Shown here in pieces: positions 27,412 through 37,000 of a DNA stretch of 64,000 nt. Each line of letters starts with the position of its first letter. Position 1 is the first letter of the stretch. The position numbers were made by a program, and so were the translations under genes. The notes beneath the pieces were generated by a model. It did no database searches, had not been told where the DNA came from, and worked only from the letters and a program-made list of their open reading frames with translations. The DNA lies in assembly GCA_040399325.1 (NCBI GenBank), contig JBBASJ010000003.1, positions 9,397 to 73,396 on the forward strand, given 5' to 3'. The DNA is from RGUW01 sp040399325 (GTDB taxonomy: Bacteria > Cyanobacteriota > Cyanobacteriia > PCC-6307 > Cyanobiaceae).

Positions 27412-28467
27412 ATGCCGACAGCGCCAGTCCGACCCGCCATGCTGGAGACGCTGCTGCAGGGGCACGACCTCAGTGCCCAGGAGGCTGCGGCCCTCATGGA
27501 AGGGTGGCTTGAGGGCACGATCGATCCCGTCGTGACCGGCGCCCTGCTGGCAGGCCTGCGGGCCAAGGGCGTCAACGGTGAAGAGTTGGCGGCCATGGCA
27601 ACGGTGCTGCGGCAGGCCTGCAAGCTGCCGGCCCCTCGGCCCGCACTGCCGTTGGTCGACACCTGCGGTACCGGCGGAGCCAGTGTCGAACGCGGTCAGG
27701 AGAGCTTCAACATCTCAACGGCGGTGGCCTTCACGGCTGCGGCCTGCGGTGTGACGGTCGCCAAACACGGCAACCGCAGCGCCAGCGGCAGGGTGGGTTC
27801 GGCCGATGTGCTCGAGGCCCTGGGCATCGACCTGGCGGCTCCGCCGGCGACTGCCCTGGCGGCCCTGGGCCAGGTCGGGGTGACCTTTCTGTTTGCCCCG
27901 GGCTGGCATCCGTCGCTGGCGGGGGTGGCACCGCTGCGCAAGGCCCTGGGCGTGCGGACGGTGTTCAACCTGCTGGGTCCGCTGGTCAACCCGCTGCAGC
28001 CCGAAGCCCACGTGCTGGGGGTGGCCCGCCGCGATCTGCTCGATCCGATGGCCGATGCCCTGCGCCGCCTGGGCATGACCAGGGCCGTGGTGGTCCATGG
28101 CCACGGCGGCCTCGACGAAGCCACCCTTTCGGGCCCGAGCGAACTGCGGCTGCTGCTGCACGGCAACATCGAGGAGTCGTGGCTGGATCCCAGCGCGCTG
28201 GGCTTGACGCCGGCACCGTTGAGCGCCATCGCCGGGGGCGATCTGGCGACCAACCAAGCCATTTTTGAAGCGGTGCTGCAGGGTCGCGCCCCTGCCCCCC
28301 ACAGTGACGTGGTGGCCCTCAACACGGCGCTGGTGCTGTGGGTGGCCGGGCGCTGCGATGGCTTTGCCGACGGCATCGCCGTCGCCCGCGACGCGCTCGC
28401 AAGCGGGGCTCCCTGGCAACGCCTGGAGGCCCTGCGCACGGCGCTGCGCGACGGCGCTGAAGGATGA
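27412..28467 (+). CDS. trpD: Anthranilate phosphoribosyltransferase
   Basis: 351 residues. Transfers phosphoribose from PRPP to anthranilate, second step of tryptophan synthesis. Family landmarks: KHGNRSASGRVGSADVLEALG (anthranilate/PRPP site) and LFAPGWHPSLAGVAPLRKALG with FNLLGPLVNPL. The glycine loop is odd: where most TrpD proteins have GTGGDGA-x-TFNIST, this one reads GTGGASVERGQESFNIST, four residues longer and without the Asp after GTGG; the reading frame is clean on both sides. Overlaps carA by ATGA. Regulation not visible. Confidence 0.93.
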   Translation: MPTAPVRPAMLETLLQGHDLSAQEAAALMEGWLEGTIDPVVTGALLAGLRAKGVNGEELAAMATVLRQACKLPAPRPALPLVDTCGTGGASVERGQESFNISTAVAFTAAACGVTVAKHGNRSASGRVGSADVLEALGIDLAAPPATALAALGQVGVTFLFAPGWHPSLAGVAPLRKALGVRTVFNLLGPLVNPLQPEAHVLGVARRDLLDPMADALRRLGMTRAVVVHGHGGLDEATLSGPSELRLLLHGNIEESWLDPSALGLTPAPLSAIAGGDLATNQAIFEAVLQGRAPAPHSDVVALNTALVLWVAGRCDGFADGIAVARDALASGAPWQRLEALRTALRDGAEG

Positions 28468-29657
28468 TCAGATCGTCAGCATTGCCGAAGCCCTTGAGCC
28501 ACACCAGCGCCGTTGCGCCCCACCGGGCAGCCGAAGCCCTGCTGGTGCTGGCTGATGGCACGGTGCTGCGGGGGCGGGGTTTCGGTGCCACCGGCACCAG
28601 CATCGGCGAGGTGGTGTTCAACACCGGCATGACCGGCTACCAGGAGGTGATCACCGACCCCAGCTATGCCGGGCAGCTGGTCACCTTCACCTACCCCGAA
28701 CTGGGCAACACCGGTGTCAACCAGCAGGATCAGGAGGCCGACCGCCCCCACGCCCGCGGTGTGATTGCCCGGCAGCTGGCACCGGTCTGCAGCAGCTGGC
28801 GGGCCGAGAGCCCGCTCGAAACCTGGCTCGACACCCATGGGGTCGTGGGCATCTGTGGGGTCGACACCCGCGCCCTGGTGCGCCACCTGCGCGAAGGCGG
28901 CGCCATCAACGGTGCCATCAGCAACGACGGCACCCCGGCGACCGAACTGCTGCAGCGCGTGCGTTCGGCCCCCGCGATGACGGGCCTGAACCTGGCGGCC
29001 CAGGTCAGCACCACCACCCCCTACAGCTGGAACCGGACCTGTGGCGCCGGCTTTGACGTGCGCAGCCAAGCCGCCCCCGAGCGGCCCTACCGGGTGGTGG
29101 CGATCGACTTTGGCATCAAGCGCGCCATCCTTGAGCGGCTGGTGGCCCATGGCGCCCAGGTGGAGGTGCTGCCGGCGACAGCCAGCCTCGCCGAGGTGCT
29201 GGACCTGGAGCCAGAAGGCGTTTTTCTGTCAAACGGCCCAGGGGATCCGGCGGCAGTCAGCGGCGGCATCGCCCTGGCCCGCGGCCTGCTGCAGCAGCGC
29301 CAGCTGCCGATCTTCGGCATTTGCCTGGGCCACCAGATCCTGGGCCTCGCCCTTGGGGGCCGCACCTTCAAGCTGGGCTATGGCCACCGCGGCCTGAACC
29401 ATCCCTGCGGCAGCCCGGGCAGCGTCGAGATCACCAGTCAGAACCACGGCTTTGCCATCGACCCTGAGTCGCTGCCGTCAGAGCTGGTGGACATCACCCA
29501 CCTGAACCTGAACGACCGCACCGTCGCCGCCTTGGCCCTGCGCGATCAACCGGTCTTCGGTGTGCAATACCACCCCGAAGCCAGCCCGGGGCCCCACGAT
29601 GCCGACCACCACTTCGCCCGCTTCACCGCCTTGATGGCCGCCCGGCGTCAACCCTGA
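28464..29657 (+). CDS. carA: Carbamoyl-phosphate synthase small subunit
   Basis: 397 residues. The glutaminase subunit that feeds ammonia to CarB for arginine and pyrimidine synthesis. The N-terminal domain has GEVVFNTGMTGYQEVITDPS; the C-terminal class I amidotransferase domain has the nucleophile Cys in IFGICLGHQILGLALG, with His and Glu in VFGVQYHPEASPGPHDA, and FLSNGPGDPAAV. Start ATG overlaps the trpD stop by 4 bp, so the two are coupled although their pathways differ. Confidence 0.97.
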   Translation: MIRSSALPKPLSHTSAVAPHRAAEALLVLADGTVLRGRGFGATGTSIGEVVFNTGMTGYQEVITDPSYAGQLVTFTYPELGNTGVNQQDQEADRPHARGVIARQLAPVCSSWRAESPLETWLDTHGVVGICGVDTRALVRHLREGGAINGAISNDGTPATELLQRVRSAPAMTGLNLAAQVSTTTPYSWNRTCGAGFDVRSQAAPERPYRVVAIDFGIKRAILERLVAHGAQVEVLPATASLAEVLDLEPEGVFLSNGPGDPAAVSGGIALARGLLQQRQLPIFGICLGHQILGLALGGRTFKLGYGHRGLNHPCGSPGSVEITSQNHGFAIDPESLPSELVDITHLNLNDRTVAALALRDQPVFGVQYHPEASPGPHDADHHFARFTALMAARRQP

Positions 29658-29662
29658 GGCGC

Positions 29663-30127
29663 TTGCTCACACAAGGGTCCAGACACAGTTTTGTTGCGAG
29701 CGCGACCAACCCGGATTTGCTCCCTACACTTCGGCCGATCGGACGTTGGGAGTCAGGAGCCATCACCGAGCTGCAACGATTGACCGTCTCCCTGCGGGGT
29801 GGATTCGAGCAGCAGGCCCATTGCCAGCTGTTTCAGTTCACGGGGCAGCTGGATGCCTACTCCGACAAGCAATTCAGCGACTTCATCAGCGGGCATCGCA
29901 GCGTCACGCCCCAACCCCTGGTCATCGACCTGAGCCGCATCGACTTTCTCGACTCGTCGGGGTTGGGTGCCCTGGTGCAGCTGGCCAAGGACTGCAACAC
30001 CAACAAGTACCCCTTTGTGGTGGTGGGCAATGCCCGTGTGGTCCAGACCGTGAAGCTGGTACGGCTTGAGGACTTCCTGCACCTCCAGAGCGACCTCGAC
30101 AGCGCCCTTGACCAGTTCGCCGCCTGA
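29663..30127 (+). CDS. STAS-domain protein (anti-sigma factor antagonist type)
   Basis: 154 residues as an open frame, but the conserved part begins around ITELQRLTVSLRGGFEQ at ~29763 and the first 30 residues look non-coding; an SD-like CAGGAG at 29754-29759 supports a start near 29763-29772 with an unusual codon. The STAS core has FQFTGQLDAYSDKQF and LVIDLSRIDFLDSSGLGAL, where DSSGLG holds the serine that a partner kinase would phosphorylate. So a partner-switching regulator of a sigma factor or other target is likely. No kinase or phosphatase gene is adjacent. Confidence 0.82.
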   Translation: MLTQGSRHSFVASATNPDLLPTLRPIGRWESGAITELQRLTVSLRGGFEQQAHCQLFQFTGQLDAYSDKQFSDFISGHRSVTPQPLVIDLSRIDFLDSSGLGALVQLAKDCNTNKYPFVVVGNARVVQTVKLVRLEDFLHLQSDLDSALDQFAA

Positions 30128-30548
30128 GGCCTCGCCGCCGCCAGCCCCTTCTGGCCAATGGTTGAAAGGGCTGCAGCCCAGCCGTCCCAGCAACGCGCTG
30201 GGCCCCCTGCAACTGGCCTGGCTGGGCGATGCGGTCTGGGAGCTCCACCAGCGCCTGCACCACTGCCGTGAACCCGGCCGCTCGGATCTGATGCACCGCG
30301 CCGTGGTCGCGGCCGTGCGGGCCGAGGCCCAGGCAACGTTGCTGCAGAGCCTCGAGCCCCTGCTGCAGCCGCAGGAGCGCGACCTGGTGCGCCGTGCCCG
30401 CAACCGGGCGGGTCAGGGACCACGGCGCGGAGACGCCCGGAGCTACGCACAAGCCACCGGATTCGAAGCCCTGCTGGGCTGGTTGTTCCTCCACGATCCC
30501 GCCCGGCTGGTCGAACTGCTAGATCACTTGAAGGAGAACGTCCCATAA
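30066..30548 (+). CDS. mrnC: Mini-ribonuclease III (MrnC-type)
   Basis: Up to 160 residues; the frame overlaps the STAS gene by 62 bp and its first ~40 residues (Ser/Pro/Thr-rich) may not be translated. The RNase III catalytic domain starts at LGPLQLAWLGDAVWELHQR, with the GDA-x-x-E active-site pattern, and ends with the RARNRAGQGPRRGDAR basic loop and YAQATGFEALLGWLFL, the signature of Mini-III. No dsRNA-binding domain follows, as expected. In bacteria and plastids it trims 23S rRNA precursors and structured RNAs. It precedes the rRNA methyltransferase gene, so the context is ribosome maturation. Confidence 0.88.
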   Translation: MRTSCTSRATSTAPLTSSPPEASPPPAPSGQWLKGLQPSRPSNALGPLQLAWLGDAVWELHQRLHHCREPGRSDLMHRAVVAAVRAEAQATLLQSLEPLLQPQERDLVRRARNRAGQGPRRGDARSYAQATGFEALLGWLFLHDPARLVELLDHLKENVP

Positions 30549-30567
30549 CCAGTCACCCCCCATCGCC

Positions 30568-32202
30568 ATGAGCCCTCGTTTTCAACGCCGTCCGGAACGC
30601 CGGAGCGGCTCCGGGGCCTCCGGCCGTTCTGCCGACCGCAGCGGCGGTCGCTTTGCCGGTCCAGCGGGCGAGCGCGCCGGCGGCCGCCCGGCTGGGGGGG
30701 CCGCACGGCGCTGGGGTGCCGCCAAATCGGAATGGCGACCCCAGGGCGCCGAGGGCGAGGCCCGGGGTGAACGCCGTTCGCTACCCGAGCGGCCCCGGCC
30801 CAGGCCGGGGGATCGCGGCGGCCAATGGCGCGGCCAGGAACGGGACCGCAACTCGGGCGGCGAGCGGCGCCCCTTTCAACGGCGCGACGAGCGGGGTGAC
30901 GCATTCGGGCGTTTCGAACCACGCCGCGACCCACGCCGCGAGACACGACGGGAACCGGGCCGTGAGTTGGGCCGAGAAGTGGTCCGAGAAGTGGGCCGTG
31001 ATCTGGGCCGTGACCCCCGTCGCGATGCACGCCGCCACGACCGCGAGGAGCGCCAGCCCCAGGGCGAGGCCGAAAGCCTGGGCACACCGCCACCCAGCGA
31101 CCTGATCTGGGGCCGCCACCCGGCCCAGGCGGCCCTTGAGAGCGGCCGGCCGATCCATCGCATCTGGTGCACCGCTGAACTGCGGCACACCCCGCGGTTC
31201 CTGCAGCTGCTGCGCGAAGCCAAGGCGTCGGGCGTGCTGGTCGAAGAGGTGACCTGGGCCCGGCTGGGACAGCTCACCAGCGGCGCCGTGCATCAGGGCA
31301 TCGTGCTGCAGAGCGCCGCAGCCGACACCCTCGATCTGCCGAGCCTGATCGAAGGGTGCCGCCAGATCGGCGAACCACCGCTGCTGATGGCGATCGATGG
31401 CCTCACCGACCCCCACAACCTGGGGGCGATCGTGCGTAGCGCCGAAGCCCTCGGCGCCCACGGCATGGTGCTGCCCCAGCGCCGCTGCGCCGGGCTCACC
31501 GGCTCGGTGGCCAAGGTGGCGGCCGGAGCCCTTGAGCACCTGCCCGTGGCGCGGGTGGTGAACCTCAACCGCGCCCTCGACACCCTCAAACAGGAGGGAT
31601 ACCGGGTGATCGGTCTGGCCGCAGAAGGCAATCTGACCCTGGAAGAGGCCGATCTTGATGGTCCGCTGGTGCTGGTGACCGGTTCGGAGGGCGATGGCCT
31701 GTCGATGCTGACCCGACGCAGCTGCGACCAGCTGGTGCGCATTCCCTTGCGGGGCAGCACCCCCAGTCTCAACGCGTCGGTGGCGACGGCCCTGCTGCTG
31801 TATGAGATCGCACGCCGCGGCTGGATGGGAGGGCTGCAAGGTCAGGCTCCAGCCCCCCGGATCCAGCGCCCCCAGCTGCCGGCCAACCCGCTCGAGAACG
31901 ATCAGGCCACACCACCGTCTGCCGACAATGCGCCCCAGGGCGAAGCCGAACCGCAGACCGTGCCGCCCACGGATCACCAGCCCGATGGGCAGGTTGATCT
32001 CGAAGCCGATCTCGAAGCTGAGCTCGATGTTGAGCTCGAGGTTGAACTTGGAGCTGAGCTCCAGGTTGATCTCGCAGCTGATCTCGGAGATGATCTTGGA
32101 GCTGAGCCCGTGGCTGAGCCCCCGCACCTGCCGGTTCACCAGGAGCCGGAGGTCCCCCGGGAGAGCGACGGTCCGGCCTTTGCCAGCGACATCAGTCTTT
32201 GA
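30568..32202 (+). CDS. rlmB: RlmB-like 2'-O-ribose rRNA methyltransferase with low-complexity ends
   Basis: 544 residues, about twice the usual length. The first ~175 are Arg/Gly-rich and partly tetrapeptide-repetitive (GRELGREVVREVGRDLGRD). The core (about 178-420) has the substrate-binding start LIWGRHPAQAALESG and the three SpoU motifs: LTDPHNLGAIVRSAEALG, LVLVTGSEGDGLS and VRIPLRGSTPSLNASVATAL, a knot of the TrmH type. It should methylate G2251-like positions of 23S rRNA. The C-terminal ~120 residues are acidic, with ten V-D-L-E-like tetrapeptides. The basic head and acidic tail are not part of the family and may bind RNA or condense. Confidence 0.92.
   Translation: MSPRFQRRPERRSGSGASGRSADRSGGRFAGPAGERAGGRPAGGAARRWGAAKSEWRPQGAEGEARGERRSLPERPRPRPGDRGGQWRGQERDRNSGGERRPFQRRDERGDAFGRFEPRRDPRRETRREPGRELGREVVREVGRDLGRDPRRDARRHDREERQPQGEAESLGTPPPSDLIWGRHPAQAALESGRPIHRIWCTAELRHTPRFLQLLREAKASGVLVEEVTWARLGQLTSGAVHQGIVLQSAAADTLDLPSLIEGCRQIGEPPLLMAIDGLTDPHNLGAIVRSAEALGAHGMVLPQRRCAGLTGSVAKVAAGALEHLPVARVVNLNRALDTLKQEGYRVIGLAAEGNLTLEEADLDGPLVLVTGSEGDGLSMLTRRSCDQLVRIPLRGSTPSLNASVATALLLYEIARRGWMGGLQGQAPAPRIQRPQLPANPLENDQATPPSADNAPQGEAEPQTVPPTDHQPDGQVDLEADLEAELDVELEVELGAELQVDLAADLGDDLGAEPVAEPPHLPVHQEPEVPRESDGPAFASDISL
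31993..32112 (+). repeat. 12-bp tandem repeat coding an acidic tetrapeptide array
   Basis: Ten imperfect 12-base units of the form GTTGATCTCGAA run in frame near the 3' end of rlmB. They encode [V/A]-[D/E]-L-[E/D/G/Q/A] tetrapeptides, ending at a Pro-containing unit. Such a tract would expand or contract easily by slippage or recombination. Confidence 0.8.
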
Positions 32203-32229
32203 TCACGGCACAATGGGGAACATCCCGCC

Positions 32230-32478
32230 ATGCCGTTGATGAATCCCCTGTTGCAGCCCGTGCGCAGCTGCGCCAACGGCTTGGGGCTGGCCTGGTGGGC
32301 CAGGGTCGAAACCCGCTCGCCCAACGTCACGTACTGGTTTGGCCCGTTTGTACGGCGTCGCACCCTCGAAGCCCAGCTGCCGGCCTTTCTGACCGACCTG
32401 AGCTCCGAGGCGCCCGGCGACATGCACCACGAGCTGCTGCGCACCCGCCGCGGCGAACCCTTCACCGAACCGGCCTGA
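32230..32478 (+). CDS. DUF1816 protein (CpcD-like small protein)
   Basis: 82 residues. Pattern of DUF1816: GLGLAWWARVETRSPNVTYW then FGPFVRRRTLEAQLPAFLTDL, with Trp-Trp-Ala-Arg and FGPF. The family is restricted to cyanobacteria and shows likeness to the CpcD rod-capping linker, so a phycobilisome-related role is often suggested but not proven. Starts 27 bp after rlmB and ends 41 bp before gatA. Confidence 0.78.
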   Translation: MPLMNPLLQPVRSCANGLGLAWWARVETRSPNVTYWFGPFVRRRTLEAQLPAFLTDLSSEAPGDMHHELLRTRRGEPFTEPA

Positions 32479-32519
32479 AGTCAGGCTGATAGCGTCCATT
32501 CCAGTTGGAAGCCGGCTCG

Positions 32520-33980
32520 ATGGGCATTGCCGCATGGCGCGAGCAACTGCGTTCTGGTGCGATCTCGGCCCGGGAGCTCACCGACCATCACCTGGATCGC
32601 ATCGCTGCCGTTGATGGCACCGTGCACGCCTATCTGGAGGTGACCGCCGAGCGGGCCAGGGCCGATGCCGACCGCGTCGATGCCGCCCGGGCCGCCGGTG
32701 AGGCCCTGCCGCCCCTGGCCGGCATTCCCCTGGCGATCAAGGACAACCTCTGCACCAAGGGGATTGCCACCACCTGCTCCAGCCGCATGCTGGAGACGTT
32801 TGTGCCGCCCTACGAGTCGACGGTGACCGAGCGCCTGTGGCAGGCCGGTGCCGTGCTCCTGGGCAAGACCAATCTCGACGAGTTCGCCATGGGCAGCTCG
32901 ACCGAGACCTCGGCCTTCGGCCCCAGCCGCAACCCCTGGAACCCCGCGCGGGTGCCCGGCGGCAGCTCAGGTGGCAGCGCCGCCGCGGTGGCCGCAGGCG
33001 AATGCATCGCGTCCCTGGGATCAGACACCGGCGGTTCGATCCGCCAGCCGGCCGCCTTCTGCGGCGTGGTCGGCTTCAAACCCACCTACGGCCGTGTGAG
33101 CCGCTGGGGCCTGGTGGCCTTCGCCAGCTCGCTCGACCAGGTGGGACCATTTAGCTCCAGCGTCGCCGACAGCGCCGAGCTGCTGCAGGTCATCGCCGGC
33201 GAGGACCCCCGCGACAGCACCTGCCTCAAGGCACCGGTGCCCGACTACAGGGCCGCCCTGGAGCGCCCCGTGAAGGGTCTTCGGGTCGGTCTGATCAAGG
33301 AATGCTTCGACCAGCAAGGCCTGGACCCCGCCGTCAGAACCGCGGTGCTGGCGGCGGCGACCCAGCTGGAGGCCCTGGGCTGCGAACTGGTGGAGGTGAG
33401 CTGCCCCCGCTTCAACACCGGCATCGCCACTTACTACGTGATCGCCCCTTCGGAGGCGAGCGCCAACCTGGCCCGTTATGACGGCGTCAAATATGGCTTC
33501 CGGGCAGAGGGGGCAGACTCGCTGGCCGAGATGACCGCCCGCAGCCGCTCCGAAGGGTTCGGCGACGAGGTCAAGCGGCGCATCCTGATCGGCACCTACG
33601 CCCTTTCGGCCGGCTATGTCGACGCCTACTACAAGAAAGCCCAGCAGGTGAGGACCCTGATCCGCCGCGATTTCGACGCCGCCTTCGGCAGCGTCGACCT
33701 GCTGCTCACGCCGACCACACCCACCACGGCCTTTGCCTTTGGCGCCCACAGCGAGGACCCGCTGGCCATGTACCTGGCCGACCTGCTCACGATCCCGGCC
33801 AACCTGGCGGGTCTGCCGGCAATCAGCCTGCCCTGCGGCTTCGATCCCCAGGGGCTGCCGATCGGTCTGCAGCTGATCGGCAACGTGCTGGCTGAAGAGC
33901 TGGTGCTGCAGCTGGCCCATCACTATGAGCAGGCCGCCCAGGTCATGGCGCAGCGCCCCGAGGCCGAGCTGGCCGTCTGA
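32520..33980 (+). CDS. gatA: Glu-tRNA(Gln)/Asp-tRNA(Asn) amidotransferase subunit A
   Basis: 486 residues from ATG 32520 (a TTG at 32505 is in frame). The amidase subunit of GatCAB, which amidates misacylated Glu-tRNA(Gln). The Ser-cisSer-Lys triad is visible: Lys in LAIKDNLCTKG, cis-Ser in PGGSSGGSAAAVAAG and nucleophile Ser in SDTGGSIRQPAAF. gatB and gatC are not in the window, so the complex is encoded at several loci. The gene ends at a perfect palindrome before dnaE. Confidence 0.96.
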   Translation: MGIAAWREQLRSGAISARELTDHHLDRIAAVDGTVHAYLEVTAERARADADRVDAARAAGEALPPLAGIPLAIKDNLCTKGIATTCSSRMLETFVPPYESTVTERLWQAGAVLLGKTNLDEFAMGSSTETSAFGPSRNPWNPARVPGGSSGGSAAAVAAGECIASLGSDTGGSIRQPAAFCGVVGFKPTYGRVSRWGLVAFASSLDQVGPFSSSVADSAELLQVIAGEDPRDSTCLKAPVPDYRAALERPVKGLRVGLIKECFDQQGLDPAVRTAVLAAATQLEALGCELVEVSCPRFNTGIATYYVIAPSEASANLARYDGVKYGFRAEGADSLAEMTARSRSEGFGDEVKRRILIGTYALSAGYVDAYYKKAQQVRTLIRRDFDAAFGSVDLLLTPTTPTTAFAFGAHSEDPLAMYLADLLTIPANLAGLPAISLPCGFDPQGLPIGLQLIGNVLAEELVLQLAHHYEQAAQVMAQRPEAELAV

Positions 33981-33985
33981 CGGGC

Positions 33986-34009
33986 GGGCACACCAGATCT
34001 GGTGTGCCC
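33986..34009. terminator. Perfect 24-bp palindrome between gatA and dnaE (weak terminator?)
   Basis: GGGCACACCA-GATC-TGGTGTGCCC is fully self-complementary. On the plus strand it is followed by CTTTAAG, a short T-run, six bases after the gatA stop. It could act as a weak terminator or as an RNA processing site in the 59 bp spacer; a regulator site for dnaE is also possible. Confidence 0.5.
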
Positions 34010-34039
34010 CTTTAAGCTGGGGCCCCGTCAGGCCGCTCT

Positions 34040-37000
34040 GTGGTGTTTGTCCCCCTCCACAACCACAGTGACTACAGCCTGCTGGACGGGGCCAGCCAGC
34101 TGCCGGCCATGGTCGAGCGCGCCGTCGAGCTGGGCATGCCGGCCCTGGCCCTCACCGACCACGGCGTCATGTATGGCGCCATCGAACTGCTGAAGCTCTG
34201 CAGCAAAGCCGGCATCAAGCCGATCATCGGCAACGAGATGTATGTCATCAACGGCTCCCTTGATGACCCCAATCCACCCAAAAAGGAGCGCCGCTACCAC
34301 CTGGTGGTGCTGGCCAAGAACGCGACCGGTTATCGCAATCTGGTCAAGCTCACCAGCATCAGCCATCTCAAGGGGATGCGGGGCCGCGGCATCTTTGCCC
34401 GCGCCTGCATCGACAAGGCCACCCTCAAGGCTCACAGTGAGGGTCTGATCATCGCCACCGCCTGCCTTGGCGGCGAGATCTCCCAGGCGATCCTGCGCGG
34501 CAGGCCCGAGGTGGCCCGCGAGGTGGCCCGCTGGTACCAGGAGGTGTTCGGCGGCGAGTTCTATCTGGAGATTCAGGATCACGGCGGCATCGAGGACCGC
34601 ATCGTCAACACCGAGATCGCCAGGATCGGCAGTGAACTCGGCATCGAGCTGATCGCCACCAACGATGCCCACTACCTGAGCGTCGGCGATGTGGAAGCCC
34701 ACGACGCCCTGCTGTGCGTGCTCACCGGCAAGCTGATCAGCGACGAAAAACGGCTCCGCTACACCGGAACCGAATACATCAAGAGCGAAGCCGAAATGCT
34801 GCAGCTCTTCGGCGATCACCTGGACGCAGGCGTGATCGAACGGGCGGTCGCCAACACCGCCCGGGTCGCCGACAAGGTCGAGGACTACGACATCCTCGGC
34901 CGCTACCAGATGCCGCGCTTTCCGATCCCGGATGGGTTCACGGCCCCCGGCTACCTGCGGCATGTGAGCGAGGAGGGCCTGCGCAGGCGTCTGGGGCTGG
35001 GCGATGGTGAAGCCTTTGAGGCGACCTACGGCGAACGGCTCGATTTTGAGTTGCAGGTCATGGAGCAGATGGGCTTCCCCACCTACTTCCTGGTGGTGTG
35101 GGACTACATCCGCTTCGCCCGTGACAACGGCATCCCGGTTGGCCCCGGCCGCGGCTCGGCGGCGGGTTCGCTGGTGGCCTATGCCCTGGGCATCACCAAC
35201 ATCGACCCGGTCACCAACGGCCTGCTGTTCGAGCGCTTCCTGAACCCCGAGCGCAAGTCGATGCCGGATATTGACACCGACTTCTGCATCGCCCGCCGCG
35301 GCGAGGTGATCGACTACGTCACCCGCCGCTACGGCGACGACAAGGTGGCCCAGATCATCACCTTCAACCGCATGACGTCGAAGGCGGTGCTCAAGGACGT
35401 CGCCCGGGTGCTCGATATTCCCTATGGCGATGCCGACCGGCTGGCCAAGCTGATCCCGGTGGTGCGGGGCAAACCCGCCAAGCTCAAGGAGATGATCGGC
35501 GACGAATCGCCGGCTCCCGAGTTTCGCGACAAGTATCAGAACGACCCCCAGGTGAAGCACTGGGTCGATCTGGCCATGCGCATCGAAGGCACCAACAAAA
35601 CCTTCGGTGTGCATGCCGCCGGTGTGGTGATCGCCGCCGATCCACTCGATGAACTGGTGCCGTTGCAGCGCAACAACGACGGCCAGGTGATCACCCAGTA
35701 CTTCATGGAGGACGTGGAGTCGATGGGGCTGCTGAAGATGGACTTCCTCGGCCTCAAGAACCTGACGATGATCGACAAGACCATCGATCTGGTGGCCAGC
35801 AGCTGTGGCGAAACGGTGGATCCCGACGCTCTGCCTCTGGATGACGAAGCCACCTACGGCCTGCTGGCCCGCGGTGATCTGGAAGGCATCTTCCAGCTCG
35901 AATCGAGCGGCATGCGCCAGATCGTGCGCGACCTCAAACCCTCGTCGCTGGAGGACATCTCCTCGATCCTGGCCCTGTACCGGCCGGGCCCGCTCGACGC
36001 CGGTCTGATCCCCAAGTTCATCAACCGCAAGCACGGCCGCGAGGCGATCGACTTCGCCCACGAGAAGCTTCAGCCGATCCTCAAGGAGACCTACGGAATC
36101 ATGGTCTACCAGGAGCAGATCATGAAGATCGCCCAGGACCTGGCGGGTTACTCACTCGGGGAAGCCGACCTGCTGCGGCGGGCCATGGGCAAGAAGAAGA
36201 AGAGCGAAATGGAAAAGCACCAGAGCGTTTTCGTCAACGGTGCCAGCGAGCGAGGCGTCGATCCCAAGCTCGCCGAAGGCCTGTTCGAGCAGATGGTGCT
36301 GTTCGCCGAATACTGCTTCAACAAGAGCCACTCGACCGCCTATGGCGCGGTGACCTACCAGACGGCCTACCTCAAGGCCCACTACCCGGTGGCCTACATG
36401 GCCGCCCTGCTCACGGTCAATGCCGGCGACAGCGCCAAGGTGCAGCGCTACATCGCCAACTGCAATGCGATGGGCATTGAGGTGATGCCACCCGACATCA
36501 ACGCCTCTGGCATCGACTTCACCCCGGTCGAAGGGCGCATCCTGTTCGGTCTTTCGGCGATCCGCAACCTGGGCGAGGGTGCCATTCGCCAGCTGCTCGA
36601 GAGTCGCCGTGCCGATGGTCCGTTCAGCTGCCTGGGCGAGCTGTGCGACCGGATCCCAGGCCAGCAACTCAACCGCCGCGCGCTGGAGGCCCTGATTCAC
36701 TCGGGCGCTCTCGATGCGCTCGAGCCCAGGGCCAACCGGGCCCAGCTGATGGCCGACCTTGATCTGGTGCTCGACTGGGCCAGTTCGAGGGCCCGCGACC
36801 GGGCCAGCGGCCAGGGCAACCTGCTCGACCTGCTGGGTGGGGGTGGCGCCGACGGATCGGCGATCCCGGCCAGTTCCGCCGCGACGGCCCCCAAGGCCGC
36901 CCCGGTGAGCGACTATCCCAGCAATGAAAAACTGCGTCTCGAGAAGGAGCTGGTGGGCTTCTATCTGTCGGACCATCCGCTCAAGCAGCTGAGCCGCCCC

